This document shows, one piece after another, positions 44,899 to 57,015 of a stretch of DNA of 64,000 nucleotides. The notes beneath the pieces were generated by a model. The model did no database searches. It had not been told where the DNA came from and worked only from the letters and a program-made list of their open reading frames with translations. The stretch covers positions 94,301-158,300 of the forward strand of contig JANPWX010000122.1 in NCBI GenBank assembly GCA_024734555.1. Reading direction: 5' to 3'. The position numbers and the translations under genes were made by a program. This DNA comes from Trochalopteron elliotii (taxonomy: Eukaryota; Chordata; Aves; Passeriformes; Leiothrichidae). The first letter of the stretch is position 1, and the number at the start of each line of letters is the position of its first letter.

Positions 44899-46929
44899 AC
44901 CTGAAAATCTGCCCTGAGAAACCTGAGTGCTGCAGCCTATGCCAAGAGAGCAGGAGAGGAAGTCTGGGGGTTTCCTTATGGGCACAACCTTCTGTATTCT
45001 CCTGCTTTTCCCAGGGACCAGGAGCACCCAGCAAAGCAGCAGCAGCACGTGGCAGAGCTGTTTCCCTGTGCCCTGAGGTATCACTGCCTCTGCAGCCCTG
45101 CAGGTCTCTCCAGGTCTGTCACCCATCTGCCCACCACAAACAGCTGAGAATTTGTTCAGCTCATCCTCCTGAGGGCTTTAGGATCCTCTGGATTAGGATG
45201 GGGGTGCCAGAAAAGCAGCACAGCAGCAGCAATAACAGCCCAAGGGCATTTGTTAACTCTCCAGGCCCTTGGCTCAGCTCAGAGTTCTGCAAAATGGAGA
45301 TTTCAGTTTTAAATACCCACCTTGCCCTTTCTCAGAGGAGTTATGGGTACCTGGTGGCAAGAAGCTCAGGAGCTGAGGTCTGTTTGAAGAGAGTTGCTCC
45401 CTCAGCAGTGATGGAGACAGCTCTGTCTGTGCTCTGTGTGGGTTATTTTCACCCTTTGTCTGTTTCACACCTGGGGTTGCTGCAGAGAAACCCAAACCTT
45501 CAGCCTGTGCTGGCTGCTGGTCCCGAGTCCAGCCCCTTTTCCTCATGGGCTCTGTGGAGGGGCAGCAGCCTGGGGCAGCTCAGGACAGCTGGAAGGGGCT
45601 GTGGGGGTTAGTTCACTGGAGTTCAGCTCTCCTGCAGAGCATCCCTTCAGATCCTCTCCTCTGGGAAGAGCAGAACTCAGCTCAGAGTAACCACATTGCC
45701 ACTTGACCAACACCTTCTGCAGTCATTTGGGTGAAAATGAAATGCAGAAATTACCTTTAAAACAGTTCTGGCAGCTTTCTGGGGGAGCACTGGTGGGTAC
45801 CACAAACCCTCCCGTGGTCCTTTCCCCTCCCAGCCACTGTGAGGTGTGAGCTGTGCTGAGGGCTGAGGCACAGGGACATCAGAGCTCATGGAGCACCTTC
45901 CCTTGTGTTTTAGCTCAGAATGTGATTAACACCAGGCTTTCTGTGACCTCCCACTGCATCTCTTTTAGCAGGAGCATCCTGAGAGCTGAGGGGGATCAGC
46001 CTGTGCTGCCTGCTGAGCTCTGTCTGCAGCAGGGGTTAAACCTCAGTGATGGCACTGCCCTTCAACTCGCCTCCTGTCACTCCTGAGCCCTCTAATTTCA
46101 TTACTCAGCAAGCTGCTGAAATTGATTTTGCTTCTCCAGCTGTTAGCAAGGGTAAAATTACATTTTTACTGGATTTCTGGCTTTCAGCAAATTAACTTGA
46201 AGCCAATCAGGATTCTTCAGGGACTATAGAAAGGAGAACAATTAGCCAAGCCATAAAAATCTAACTTAAAAAAAAGCTGCCAAATACAAGGCCAGTTCTC
46301 TCTTTAAAAGTTTTATACCAGCATAGTTCTACTTATGTAAATTATCAGTGCAAATAAATATAGAAAAGGTCTTTGCTCTCTTTCTGCAGCAGGAATTTTA
46401 ATACATTTTCTCAAATTACTGGGAATATTTTGTTTTTAGTTCTTATTGGGTGAACATTGCTGTAACATCTCACAAAATCTCTTCTAGATGATGCCTTTAT
46501 GACTTAGGTCATTTTACTGTCATGAGGTATATCAGGTGCCACCTTATTCTTGTTTCCAACCTCAAAACATCCCAGGATTTTTCAGTCTGTATTACTTTGC
46601 TTTCATTCCTTCTCCTGCCTCCTCTGCTTGGCAGAATCTATCTTTATTTTTGCCCTGAAACTCTTTTCCTCCTTCTTTTCCCTTTGATTCCCCTTTGCTC
46701 TTCAGGGCATAGATGTGCCATTTAATTCCTGGCATCTTTTTGTGAGCCTGTCTCTGCACGTGTCCCCTGCCTTAGCTGTACTCCAGAAAAGAGGAAATGA
46801 AAAGGAATTTCATCAGCGTGCCTGATGGAAAGTAGATCCATGGGGGAAAACCTGCTTGACCCCATTTAAACAAATGGAATAAACGGGTTTTGTGTATGGC
46901 AGGAGGTGGCACAGGCAAGGGGAGGAAAA
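44899..46929. other. Intergenic, no gene recognised
   Basis: Includes most of the longest gap-free open frame of the window (251 codons, 44856-45611). That frame starts inside the CR1 fragment and has no recognisable domain. The rest is unique sequence; 46100-46500 is AT-rich. Confidence 0.5.
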
Positions 46930-47236
46930 GAGAAATGGGACCCGTTTGAGGCAGGAAATCCCCGGGAAAAGGAGGAATAGGACCCGTTTGGGGCAGGAAA
47001 TTCCCGGGAAAAGGAGGAATGGGACCCGTTTGGGGCAGGAAATCCCGGGAAAAGGAGGAATGGGACCCGTTTGGGGCAGGAAATCCCCGGGAAAAGGAGG
47101 AATGGGACCCGTTTGGGGCAGGAAATTTCCGGGAAAAGGAGGAATGGGACCCGTTTGGGGCAGGAAATTCCCGGGAAAAGGAGGAATGGGACCCGTTTGG
47201 GGCAGGAAATTTCCGGGAAAAGGAGGAATGGGAGCC
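46930..47236 (+). repeat. 42-bp minisatellite, about seven units
   Basis: The marker A of GGGACCCGTTTGGGGCAGG falls at 46940, 46982, 47024, 47065, 47107, 47149 and 47191, with a final partial unit at 47233. Steps are 42 bp, with one step of 41. Forty-two is a multiple of three and no unit contains a stop in several frames, so frames of 171-177 codons stay open on both strands without being genes. Confidence 0.95.
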
Positions 47237-47480
47237 GGCGCGCGCGGCGTTTTCTGCATCAACAGTGACACCCCGTGGCTGCTCGGGGTATTGCACAAGG
47301 CGGGCGCGGCTGTACAGCCTCTCCCCAAAAATTCCCGAATTCCTGAGATTTCCCGGGAATTCCCGGCCGGGGAAGGGCGCGGGATCCCTCTGCCGCCCCC
47401 AGAGCCACCCTCTGAGGGTTTTTAAGGGGAAGGCATGGAGAATATCGGGTGTTGAGCGGGTGGGGAGAGGGCGGTGCTGG
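47225..47480. promoter_or_regulatory. CpG-dense patch, possible small CpG island
   Basis: Begins GCCGGCGCGCGCGGCG directly after the 42-bp array and has frequent CpG to about 47480, unlike its CpG-poor surroundings. No TATA box, first exon or open frame supports a particular transcript. It could be an unmethylated promoter of a non-coding RNA or simply GC-biased repeat-edge DNA. Confidence 0.4.
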
Positions 47481-47527
47481 GCGCCCTCCTCAGCCTGAGT
47501 GTCCCCGCAGCGCAGGGCACTGTGTGC

Positions 47528-47770
47528 CCCAGTGTAGCATCAGGAGTGTCCCCTGTGTGGCATCAGGAATGTCCCCAGTGTAGCATCAGGAGTGTCCCCA
47601 GTGTGGCATCAGGAGTGTCCTCTGCTCAGCATGGAGTGTCCCCGCAGTGCAGGGCACTGTGTGTCCCCGGTGTGGCATCAGGAGCGTCCCCTGTGTGCCA
47701 TGGAGTTTCCCTGCAGTGTGTGCCCCCTCAGTGTGTTGTGTTGGGTCCCCTCCTCAGTGTGGGGTGTCCC
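47528..47770 (+). repeat. 23-bp minisatellite, four regular units and a decayed tail
   Basis: The GCATCAGGA block recurs at 47537, 47560, 47583 and 47606, exactly 23 bp apart, with GTGTCCCCAGTGTG between. Irregular related units continue to about 47770. Confidence 0.9.
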
Positions 47771-49960
47771 CAGGGCTCGTGCAGGAGCTGCCACCAGACC
47801 CTGCCTGTGCCTGAGGTGTTTGGTGCCCCTGCTGTGCTCCTCATCCTCAGCCACGCTTCAGTGCTTCAGTGCTGACTCTGGGCAGTGTGAATTTAGGATG
47901 AACGAGTATGGCCAGGGAGGTGGAACACCCAAAGGAATACAGACACATGGCCACACAGGTCCTGTCAGAACTGGGCTGTAATCTGCTATTTTCCATGCTG
48001 AGAGGCCACGTGTGAAATTGCTCCCTCCTTTTCCTTGGGACAGACATGTGCCAAGTACACTGCTGACCCCAGCACATAATTATTTCTCACTGCCAAACGC
48101 AAATAGCGAGGGGAAAAAGCAGGTATTTCTAAAGGAAACTTTCACTATAAACTTTCAAACCACAATCTGCTGATTGGGGATAACTGATTTGTCCTGCTTC
48201 CCTGGAACTGTCACCCCGTGTTACGCACAAGATGTGACCTGTGGGCAGCACCTCCAGGATGATATCTGGGCACGTCAGGGGCCTCAGGAGTCACTCAGAG
48301 TCAGGCTAACCCTGACAGGCTGCTGCCTGTACCCCAGCCCTTCAGCACTTGTGCAATAGCTGCTGGCCCAGCTCTGTGCCAAGTGAAAAAACCTCTGTGT
48401 TTACAGTGATACAGGTTCAAAGCTATTCCACTGCAGAGTGTCTGCTTGGCAATAACAGCACTGTCTTGAGGTGACTTTTTAATGCTTGTAGCCTTAATTG
48501 TTTGTTTTGTTTATGCTGTATGATAAGTTCTGTACTTTTAAAACTGCTTCTGAAAGTGAAGTAGAGAAAGCAGAACAAACACAGACAGACTCTTACTGGT
48601 CATTAATGCTGGGTCGTTAATGCTGTCCCAGGCTTGGGAGCAGCAAATTGACCCTGGAGAGGGGCTGGGCTCTGTTCCAGCTGTCAGTGCCCCTGCACAA
48701 ACCTGGCCCTGGCTTCCCTTCTCTCTCAGCCCTTATCTCCCACCGTGGCATTGTCCAGCCTGGGCTGGAGTGGGGGAATGATGGCAGCTCAAAGGCTCTT
48801 CAGACCTCTTTGCTCTGGGTCTTTGGGGGAAGCAGAACTGGACCTGCTTCAAACCTTTTTATTCCCAGTGTGCCCAGCAGGGCAACAATTTCAGTTGTGT
48901 GGGCCAAGACAAAGAAGCACTTCCAGCACTGTGGGGTCCACCAAAAGAACACCCATTTCTTGCCCTTTGTGTAATCAGAGGGTTCAGCAGCTCTGGCAAG
49001 AAAAGCAGTAACTCAGGTGGGTCTGTTTCAGGTTGGACTGCTCACAGGGGTCAGCCAACGTGGGTGAAAATCCAGGGGGAAGCTCTGGCTCTCCTGTTCC
49101 CAGCAGCTCCCTCTTGCAATTGGAAAATCTTACATTGTGAAAATATTATGGTCTTCTTGCCTTCCACCATAGTGAGAGTTCCAGGACCTATTACATAAGG
49201 GAAATGGTTATCTCAGTGGATAAATGCAAGCTAAGTACACAAGGAACAAAATTCTAGAGAAATATGGAACCAAATATATATATGATATGCAGAAACCATA
49301 GATACCCTATCACACAGATACCATAGACATCCTGTGCTATACAGTACCATGATTTAACTCCTGTGTGCAGGAGAAAAGCAGGGTTTGGAGCCTGGAGAAC
49401 AAAGGGAGTGGGTCTTTGCAGTTGTCTGTGGAAAAGGGAAGGTGAGGAGTGGACACCATCCAGGTCAGTTTGCTTTGGTCATGTTTTCCACAGTGATGCT
49501 CAGTTAGAGAATTAAAACCACTCACTTTGGGGGGAAATCAACCTTCCCCCTGTGGCTGTGCTCTCATCCAGAAAAGCTCAAGAGGGCTTTAGGTAGCTGA
49601 CAAAATCCATCATGCATTAAGAGCAGCAAACATAACTCTTGATACAGGTAAAAGATTCAGTACCAAGAGGTAAAATGAAAACACTGTCAGAGGTTCCAAA
49701 GCCTTTGGGTGAGGCTGAGGGATGAAAACAGAGTGGTGACTCCTGTAGCTTAGAACAACTTTGAGTAACCCAGAGCAGCAATGACAGTGGAGTTTGGGTT
49801 CCTGTGGCAGTGTTAAAGTGCTCAGAGCCCTCCAGTTAATGACAATTTAGCTCCACCTCCACAAACCGTGCACCCAGCTGGGATAGTTGTGTGTGTGCTC
49901 CACATTCTGAGCTGCTTGATGAGCAGTCAGGAGCTCCTGGAGGATGGCCCCGGGTGAGTG
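47771..49960. other. Intergenic, no gene recognised
   Basis: Unique sequence with short direct repeats of ACCATAGA near 49295-49330. No coding or RNA feature was recognised. Confidence 0.55.
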
Positions 49961-49964
49961 GGTG

Positions 49965-50292
49965 CCTGGAGAGGAGAAGTCTCTGGGGTGATCTGACTGT
50001 GATCTTCTGAAGTCACAATTACCTGAAGGGAACTTGTAAGAAAGAGGGACAGAGACTTTCCAGGGGATTGGAGTGACAGGATGAGGTGGAACGACTTCAA
50101 ACTGACAGAAGGTGGTTTAGGTTGGATATAAGGAAGGAATTCCTCCCTGTGAGGGTGGGCAGGCCCTGGCACAGGGTGCCCAGAGAAGCTGTGGCTGCCC
50201 CTGGATCCCTGGCAGTGTCCAAGGCCAGGTTGGGGCTTGGAGCAGCCTGGGACAGTGGGAGGTGTCCCTGCCATGGCAGGGGTGGCACTGGG
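49965..50292 (+). mobile_element. CR1 LINE 3' fragment, about 330 bp
   Basis: TGATCTTCTGAAGTCACAAT, TACCTGAAGGGAACTTGTAAG, GACAGGATGAGGTGGAACG, TTGGATATAAGGAAGGAATTC, GCCCCTGGATCCCTGGCAG and GGGACAGTGGGAGGTGTCCC follow CR1 order. The copy stops at GGGGTGGCACTGGGATG, just before the octamer tail. Confidence 0.88.
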
Positions 50293-50387
50293 ATGTAAAT
50301 TTGTGCCAGGTAAAGAAGTGTTCATGAATGCAGGGAGCCAAAGGAACCATCTGTCCATCTGCACCAGCTGCACCCCAAGTCTCTCTG

Positions 50388-50456
50388 AGGTTCCCCAAAT
50401 CTTTCTTTCAGGTTCCCCAAATCTTTCTTTGAGGTTCCCTGAATCTTTGTTTCAGG
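50388..50456 (+). repeat. 22-bp tandem repeat, three units
   Basis: GGTTCCCCAAATCTTTCTTT recurs at 22-bp spacing (TTCCC at 50391, 50413 and 50435), the third unit diverged. Confidence 0.88.
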
Positions 50457-51137
50457 TTGGCTGCCTCAAAGACAGCTCCTCTCAGGCAGGCACTGCCCAA
50501 GCCCTCCAGACTGGATGTGTTTATTTGCTCAGGAATTATCTTAATTGCAGGCAGACCATGAGCTCTGTCTTGGCTCCAGAGCCATTGTCCCTGTCACCCT
50601 GCAGGCTCGGGGGCTTCCTGAGGAGCCTCTCTATGGCTGGGCCATCCTGAGGAGCCCCAGGGCACAGGACATGTAAACACTTGGGAAAAAGTGGGAAATG
50701 CCACCAGGGAACAATGGGAGCTCCTGGGGAAGCTGCCTGTTGTTACTGGGATCCTGCCCAAGCCTCCCCTTAACCCTGAGCCCCTACGGGCTCCAGGGAC
50801 CTGCTGGGGACACCAAGGGCTGGTTCCTCAGAGGGCTCTGCAGTGCAGTAGGAGATCCAACAGCAAGGGCAGGTCCCCTCTGTGTGCAGGGCAGGATCTC
50901 AGCTGGGAGCAGCTTCTCCTTTTGCTGCAGACCAAGGCTCACATTTCCTTCTGTGGTGAGCAAACTTTCCTTCAGGAAGGACCCAGGCTGCTCCTGCCAG
51001 TGGCTCTCACGAGCTGGAACAGCAGCACCGACCCTCTCAGTTGATTGCAGAGGACAGGAAGGGAGTTTTCTTGCAGATGTGGGACTCTGACACGGGCTGC
51101 TTTCCTTTATTGGAGCAGCAGCTCAGTTACCCTCACT
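50457..51137. other. Intergenic, no gene recognised
   Basis: GC-rich unique sequence with overlapping chance open frames. Confidence 0.5.
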
Positions 51138-51168
51138 GTGTATGTGTGTGTGTGTGTGTGTGTGTGCG
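51138..51168 (+). repeat. (TG)n microsatellite
   Basis: TGTATGTG followed by an uninterrupted TG run to 51166-51168. Confidence 0.95.
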
Positions 51169-51957
51169 CACAGTGGTGTCAGTGCAGTCACACGGGGCTG
51201 TGAACGCTGCTCCAGGGGGATCCTGCCCCTCTCAGTGACTGCTGCTGCTGCTGCCTGTGGCACAGCTGAGCAGGGCTGTGCTGCACAGCCCCACAGTCAG
51301 CCTGTGCACAGCCCTGAGCTGGGCAGGCTGGGCTCTGCCCTCTCCTGCATGCACAGACAGGGTCACTTGGTGTCCCCAGGAGCTCTGCTGTGTCCCTGCT
51401 GTCCCCTGGGAGCTATGCTGTGTCCTGCAGGAGCTCTTCTGTGTCCCTGGTGCACACCAAGGCTCTGGGAGGGCACACAGTTGCCTGGAGAGGGGGATCC
51501 ATCATCTCACTCTGGGAGACAAGAATGCAGTTACTGGGATGATGCTCAGCCAGAAATAACCAAATATTTGAAAGCACGAGGAACACCTTTAAATTCCTTT
51601 AAAAAAAAAAAATTAAGAAGAAGAAGCCCAGAACTGGTTCCCTCCCACCCCCAAGAATGACTTCTCTCTGATTCCAACTGGACAGGAAAGTATTGCACCT
51701 TTCAGTAGTGGAATTAGGGCTGCTGAACCCGTTGGCATTTGTTTCCACCTCACACATAACCTCTGCTCTGCTCCACGTGAGCCCAGCTGTGCAGGGGCAC
51801 ACAGACAATGGTGACAGTCCCTCTGAGGGCTGGCTGAGCCTCAGCTCAGGGGAAGGGGCAGTTTCTGTGTGAGCTCAGGTGGGCAGGACAGAGGAGATCT
51901 GTGGTTCTGAGGGGACACAGTGGGCCATGCGTGGCTCTGACCCAATCCTCATCTGCT
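51169..51957. other. Intergenic, no gene recognised
   Basis: Repetitive-looking GC-rich text (TGTGTCCC and GGAGCTCTG motifs near 51370-51450), a 12-bp A run near 51600, and no supported gene. Confidence 0.5.
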
Positions 51958-52004
51958 GAGTGTGAGTGTGAGTGTGAGTGTGAGTGTGAGTGTGAGTGTG
52001 AGTG
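51958..52004 (+). repeat. (GAGTGT)n hexanucleotide microsatellite
   Basis: About eight perfect six-base units. On the minus strand they read His-Ser repeatedly in a chance open frame. Confidence 0.96.
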
Positions 52005-54322
52005 ATGCCTCTGGCATTCACTAATACCCCCAGCCTCTACAAACCTTACAGTAGCCACCAGGCAGGCCCTGGGGTGCCTCCCACCCACAGGAAAATGCTC
52101 ATCTCCCCTCAGCCTCCTCCTCCCAAGGCCACAGTCAATGTCTCTCCCTGATGCAGCTGCCAAGGGATGTTCCTGCACAAGTCTGCTCACACCCTGTAAT
52201 GGTTTTGTCCGTTAGCTAAATATAACATGGGCAATAATTCTACTGACATGAGGTAAATGGCTGCAATTTTTCTTTGGAGTCTCTGCTTGGGATCCTGTAT
52301 TAAAAAGAGACTTTTTTTTCAGGTCTGTGTCTTGATGCCATATTGTACTTTGCAGTTACATGTTGTTTAAATCAGCTGCTGGCTGAGTTTGAACAGGGAG
52401 TTTTGAAGCTCCTGTACCACACAGGGAATCTGTGAGCCCAGCTTAGGGTTTTAGGGTTTTAGGATCTGGCTTTCTGCCCTTCTGCATCCTTTTGAGATCT
52501 CACATCCCTGGTGGTGCCATGTGTCAGCTCTAAAATAAAGCACAGGTGCTGCTCTATACCCAGCTCAGTTATTCCTCAGGGACACTCCTCTGCAGTCTCT
52601 TCTCCTCACAGGGGCTTGTAAAAAACAATTTCACACCTGATCAGGCATCTAATCTTCACAATATGTCTGAGAAACTCAGAGAGCTCTTTGTCTGCTCCCC
52701 AAACACTCCAAAAATCAGCTGTCTGGGGTGTATTCATCATCATGCCACACTAATGCACTCAAATATCTTCCAGATAGAAGCTTACATCCAGCCAGCTCCA
52801 AAGAAGCAAGGCCCCTGAAGAATTGCTGTGATTCACATCCCCAGTGTTCACTTTAAAAGAACAAAACCTGTGATTCTTCTAATTATTTCGTGTGCTTTCT
52901 TCCAGAGAAAAAGGGCTTCTCCCCTCTCAGAATACCTGATGAAACATCCCAGAAAGGAAGAATTTCCCTAAGAAGGTTCCCTAATGGAACTCTGAGGTAC
53001 TTGCCTTGGTGGAGGAATGGGAATTAATTGGCTGGTTGAGAGCTGAGAATGCTGGCAGAGGAGATTCTCTGTCATGTCAAAGGTGATGAGTTCTGATGTA
53101 TTGCACTGCTGCAACAAAGGATTTGGGGCACAGGAGCTGTGTTTTGTGCAGGAATTGTAACATTTGAGGCATTGGAATGGCTCTGCACAGGCACACTGCT
53201 CTCCTGGCTCCTGGGAATGTTTTTCAAACAGGATGGGTGGAACGCTGAGACTGAAGGGTCCAGGAGGGTCCACAGACCCCCAGGTTAAAGGGCTGAAGTG
53301 GATTTGGGTGACTGTCAGTGCTGAGAGGCTGTGTGGGTGCTGCTGTGGGGGTGAGCAGTGCCTGCTTTGGGCAGGATGCCCGTGGGCAGTTACACAGCCC
53401 TGGTTCTCACACAGCCAGAGGAGCAGGAGCCCCACCGGGCTCTGTCCTTCAGGCAGAAGGGTTTGGAACCCTATGCTCTGCTGGGAGCAGTGCACTGGTG
53501 CCCTCTGCCAGCCCAGGGACAGCCTTAGGGGCTGGTGCTCCTTCCTACAGCTCCGGAGCCAGCCCCAGATGAAGAGAAGCAGGAGGGACTGAGCTGAGTG
53601 GCCCCAGGGCAGGGAAGAAAAGTATCCCGAGCAGCTGAGAAATGAGCCCGTGGGATAAAGGTGAACTGGTCACAGAGAGGAGACAGGAGCATCTTAAATC
53701 TTCAGCCAGACAGAGACCCTGCCCTGAGCACAGGGTCTGCCCTGGCCTGGGCAGCATGAAATCCATGTCAGAGATACCAAGGGCTTGAGCAAAACAGAGG
53801 CTGTTTTCTCTGTGGGCCATCACCACCCTGAAGAATTTACCTTCCTTTCTGATAGTGTCAACCCTGAGACACTGAGGGGAAGCAAAAGCACACAAAATTC
53901 TTGTTCACCTTTCTTCCCTGCATAGTTTTAGATGAAAAGAAATGTAGTTACAAAGATCATAACACTACAATGAGTGTTCTGGGAAAACATGAAACTGAGC
54001 TCTGGGGATAACTCCTGCCTGGCCAATGAGCAGGTAGGGACAACACTGACTGTGCTGGAAACAGCTCAGCTCCTCAAGTGTCCCTGCAGAGAGATGAGGG
54101 CTCAGGCACAGCCTGGGGCACGTTTGAACTGACCACCTCAGCATGGGCAGCACTGTTAGCTGGTGCCACTGCTGCCCTACTACTGTAAAAGGCTGCTGTA
54201 AAAACAGTATTCACTAGTGCTTAGCAGAACTTTGCAGAGATTGCTGCTTATTTGGTGAGGAGCACAGTCCTGTCTGTGTCTTAAGCATTCTGTATTAATA
54301 CCTGAGTGTCTACTCTTCTCAT
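52005..54322. other. Intergenic, no gene recognised
   Basis: Unique sequence. The longest frame (175 codons, minus strand, 52968-53495) has no recognisable domain. Confidence 0.5.
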
Positions 54323-54452
54323 GGATCAGTTTGGTTTGGGCACTGAATTGGTTTGGTTTGGGCACTGAGTTGGTTTGGTTTGGGCACTGAATCAGTCACT
54401 TTGGTTTGGGCACTGGATCAGTTTGGTTTGGGCACTGAATTGGTTTGGTTTT
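54323..54452 (+). repeat. 22-bp tandem array, first locus
   Basis: The GGGCACTG block follows TTGGTTTGGTTT at 54338, 54360, 54382, 54408 and 54430. Steps are 22 bp except one of 26 bp. The same unit occurs at 56036-56106. Confidence 0.92.
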
Positions 54453-56035
54453 GTTGGGCAAGTTCAGATGGGTCTGAGTTTTTACTAACAGGTACAAATG
54501 TTTTCCCACAAAAATGAAATGAACTTTTTGACGAGTGCCACCAGCAAAACCGTGGAGTTTAGAATGCTAATTTGGCAAACAGATTGCATGCAAGGCTGGA
54601 GCTTTTGTTTTCAAAGCTACAGATGGCACAAAACAACAGTCACATCTAATGGTAATATGGAACCAGATAAATACAGCTGAAGGTGGCAGCCTGGCCACTT
54701 CCCAGGCTCTTCAGAAGTGCTTTGGCACGAAATTGAAGTTGACTGAGATTCCTTGATGAGAACCTGTGCAGTTCTCCCTCACTCTGAGATGACAGGAGCA
54801 GCTCTGTGGGCAGGGATGGGGACATGATCACCTGAGGAAGGTGCAGATGAAGAAATCTCTCAGCCCTCCTCTTGCCCTGCTCCAGTGTGCCCCAGCACGT
54901 GGCAGGTTTGCCCAGGGTGGGTGGGCAGCAGATGTGCTGGGGAGGGCTGTGTCCCCAGCCAGGAGGGGCTGAGCACGGTGCTGCCCTTCCCTCCCTCCCT
55001 CCCTGCCGGGGGAACCAGACCCGGAGCCCTTCCGGGGATTGATTCCCAGGGCTCCTCGTGTTCAGGACTTGTGAGCTTTGACAAATTATTTGCTTCCCCC
55101 GCTGGCTTTATCAGCGAAGCTGCCCCAGCCTGACTGAGTGCCAAGCTGCTTTTCGTAATCCCAAGTGATGGGAAATGGAGCAGAGACATTCTGATTGAAT
55201 GGGGGAGATTTGCTAATGAACTGGGAGACAATGATCAGTGCAGGGTCTGGCATTTGCAGAGTGCTTTTGGTTTGTGAAAACTGCACAGATTCTAGTTTTT
55301 AAACTTTATATTAAAGTTCTAATTGTCTGGAAGGACTAGAATCAAAGATCAGCTTTTTGGAATTTTGCCATAATAAAAACAATCATGAAGATTATTATTA
55401 TCAATTATTAAAACTTATTCAAGATGCCTCCAACCTCCCTCTCCATGTCCATTTATGGTAAATGAAGGGAATAATTTTACAGGTGGTTATAACTAATTTT
55501 AGCAATATAATTACTAATTCCCTTTTTTCCTTCCCCTTCTCTGCATCCCTGCGATTAAACATTAAATAGAGAATGTTTAAACATTCCCTTTGGAAAAAAC
55601 TGTGTCATGTGGTGGGACAGGAATGGGAAGCTCTCCATTTCTCATTGTACTTTGTATAATCCTGCTTCTGGGCACAACAGAAGTTTATCCAAACCCACAA
55701 TTGTGTTGGTGTGCAGGTACTGGTGCCATTTCCTAATGGCTCACAAGGATCCATCAAAGGTTTTAAAGTTCCCACCTAGAGCCAAATGCTGCCCTCCCTT
55801 TGCAGGGAGCTGTGGGAGATCACAGAAACTCCCTTTACTGTTTCAGCCCTTCTGGTGACACCAGGAGGAAAACTGAGCTCATGGATGAGTATTTGTACCC
55901 AACTTCATCCACACCAGTCCAGTGTGCCCTTATGGGAAATACTGAATAATTCAATTGATCAAAGGTAAATATTCAGAAATAGGAGGTGAAACAAGAGCAG
56001 ATTTTGACCTGTTGTAATATTTTTCATATTTTTTA
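54453..56035. other. Intergenic, no gene recognised
   Basis: Contains a CpG-bearing stretch at about 54960-55060 and an AT-rich unique block at about 55280-55600. No gene was recognised. Confidence 0.5.
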
Positions 56036-56106
56036 TCACTGAATTGGTTTGATTTGGCCACTGGATCAGTTTGGTTTGGGCACTGAATTGGTTTGGTTTG
56101 GGCACT
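56036..56106 (+). repeat. 22-bp tandem array, second locus
   Basis: Three units of the same TTGGTTTGGGCACTGAA type as at 54323-54452, about 1.6 kb away, spaced 22 bp (GGG at 56078 and 56100, with a diverged first unit). Confidence 0.9.
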
Positions 56107-56932
56107 AGGGCAGAGCATTTGGAGGATGTCAAACACCCCCTGGTCAGCAGAGGAGCAGTTCCCCTCCACATCCTGAGTGTTGGCTGAATGCTGCCATGGC
56201 AGAGTTTTGTTCACAGCCCTGGGTGCTGTGAGCAATAATCTCATGAGCTCCCTGTGAAAGAAGCTCCTCTCCACACCCATTATTCTGCAGAATAAAATCA
56301 GTATTCTCCTAGGCTTTGTCAGAGTGAAACAAAGGCCCTGTACAACCAGCAATAATAACCATTAATGGATGTGCTGGGGATGAGGGAATTATGCAGGTTT
56401 TTTAACCCTCTTCTTGGCAGGTAAAATACTTCACCAGACAAAAAAAAAGGATCTTATTTTGTTTGATTTTTGCAAATAGAGTAATTTTAGCATGTGACCT
56501 GTCTTGTTTTTGTAGCTAGTCAGAAAAATAGGCTAAAATGTTTTAGTTGGTGCTTTATTTTAGCCCTGCCTTAACCTGTCTTCCAGTTCACCCCCAGTTA
56601 AACCACTGGAGGGCAGGATAGAAACAAAGGAAAGCTCTTTCCAAAACGGGACTGCACCTTGTTCACAGATTTGTGTGTGCAGGACATTTATCTTCAACAT
56701 TCTGCAGCCCCACTTCTACTCATTATTACAGTGAAACCTTGGCACGGATAATTAGAGGGGAAGCCCATTTGTAAATAAAACCAAAAGTTTTTAATATTTT
56801 AAATGATATATTTTTAAAAAAACTAATTTTTAAATATTTTAATAGAAAGAAAAGTTTTTATTTAGCAATTCTTTTCCCGAAGTCTGATGAATAATCCTCC
56901 TTGAGCACTCAGATCACAGAATATATGCCAGA
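56107..56932. other. Intergenic, no gene recognised
   Basis: Unique sequence ending in a very AT-rich stretch (56770-56870). No gene or repeat was recognised. Confidence 0.55.
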
Positions 56933-57015
56933 TATCACAGAATCCTGGAACGGTTTGGGTTGGAAAGGACCTTGAAGATGATCTGGTTCCCACCCCCCAG
57001 CCTGGGTAGGGATGC
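56933..57015 (-). mobile_element. CR1 LINE 3'-tail fragment
   Basis: ATATCACAGAATCCTGGAACGG, then TTTGGGTTGGAAAGGACCTTG, then GATGATCTGGTTCCCACC, is the reversed CR1 tail. Confidence 0.85.

Noticed and set aside
44856..45611. 251-codon plus-strand open frame, longest without N
   Set aside because: Begins inside a minus-strand CR1 fragment, has low-complexity Ser/Pro/Leu-rich content from GC-rich DNA, no domain, no exon borders.
46813..47425. 171-177-codon repeat 'proteins' on both strands
   Set aside because: Produced by a 42-bp minisatellite with a stop-free unit; a 41-bp unit breaks the frame of the repeat.
52442..52464. GGTTTTAGGGTTTTAGG as telomere-like repeat
   Set aside because: Only two to three units and not the vertebrate TTAGGG unit.
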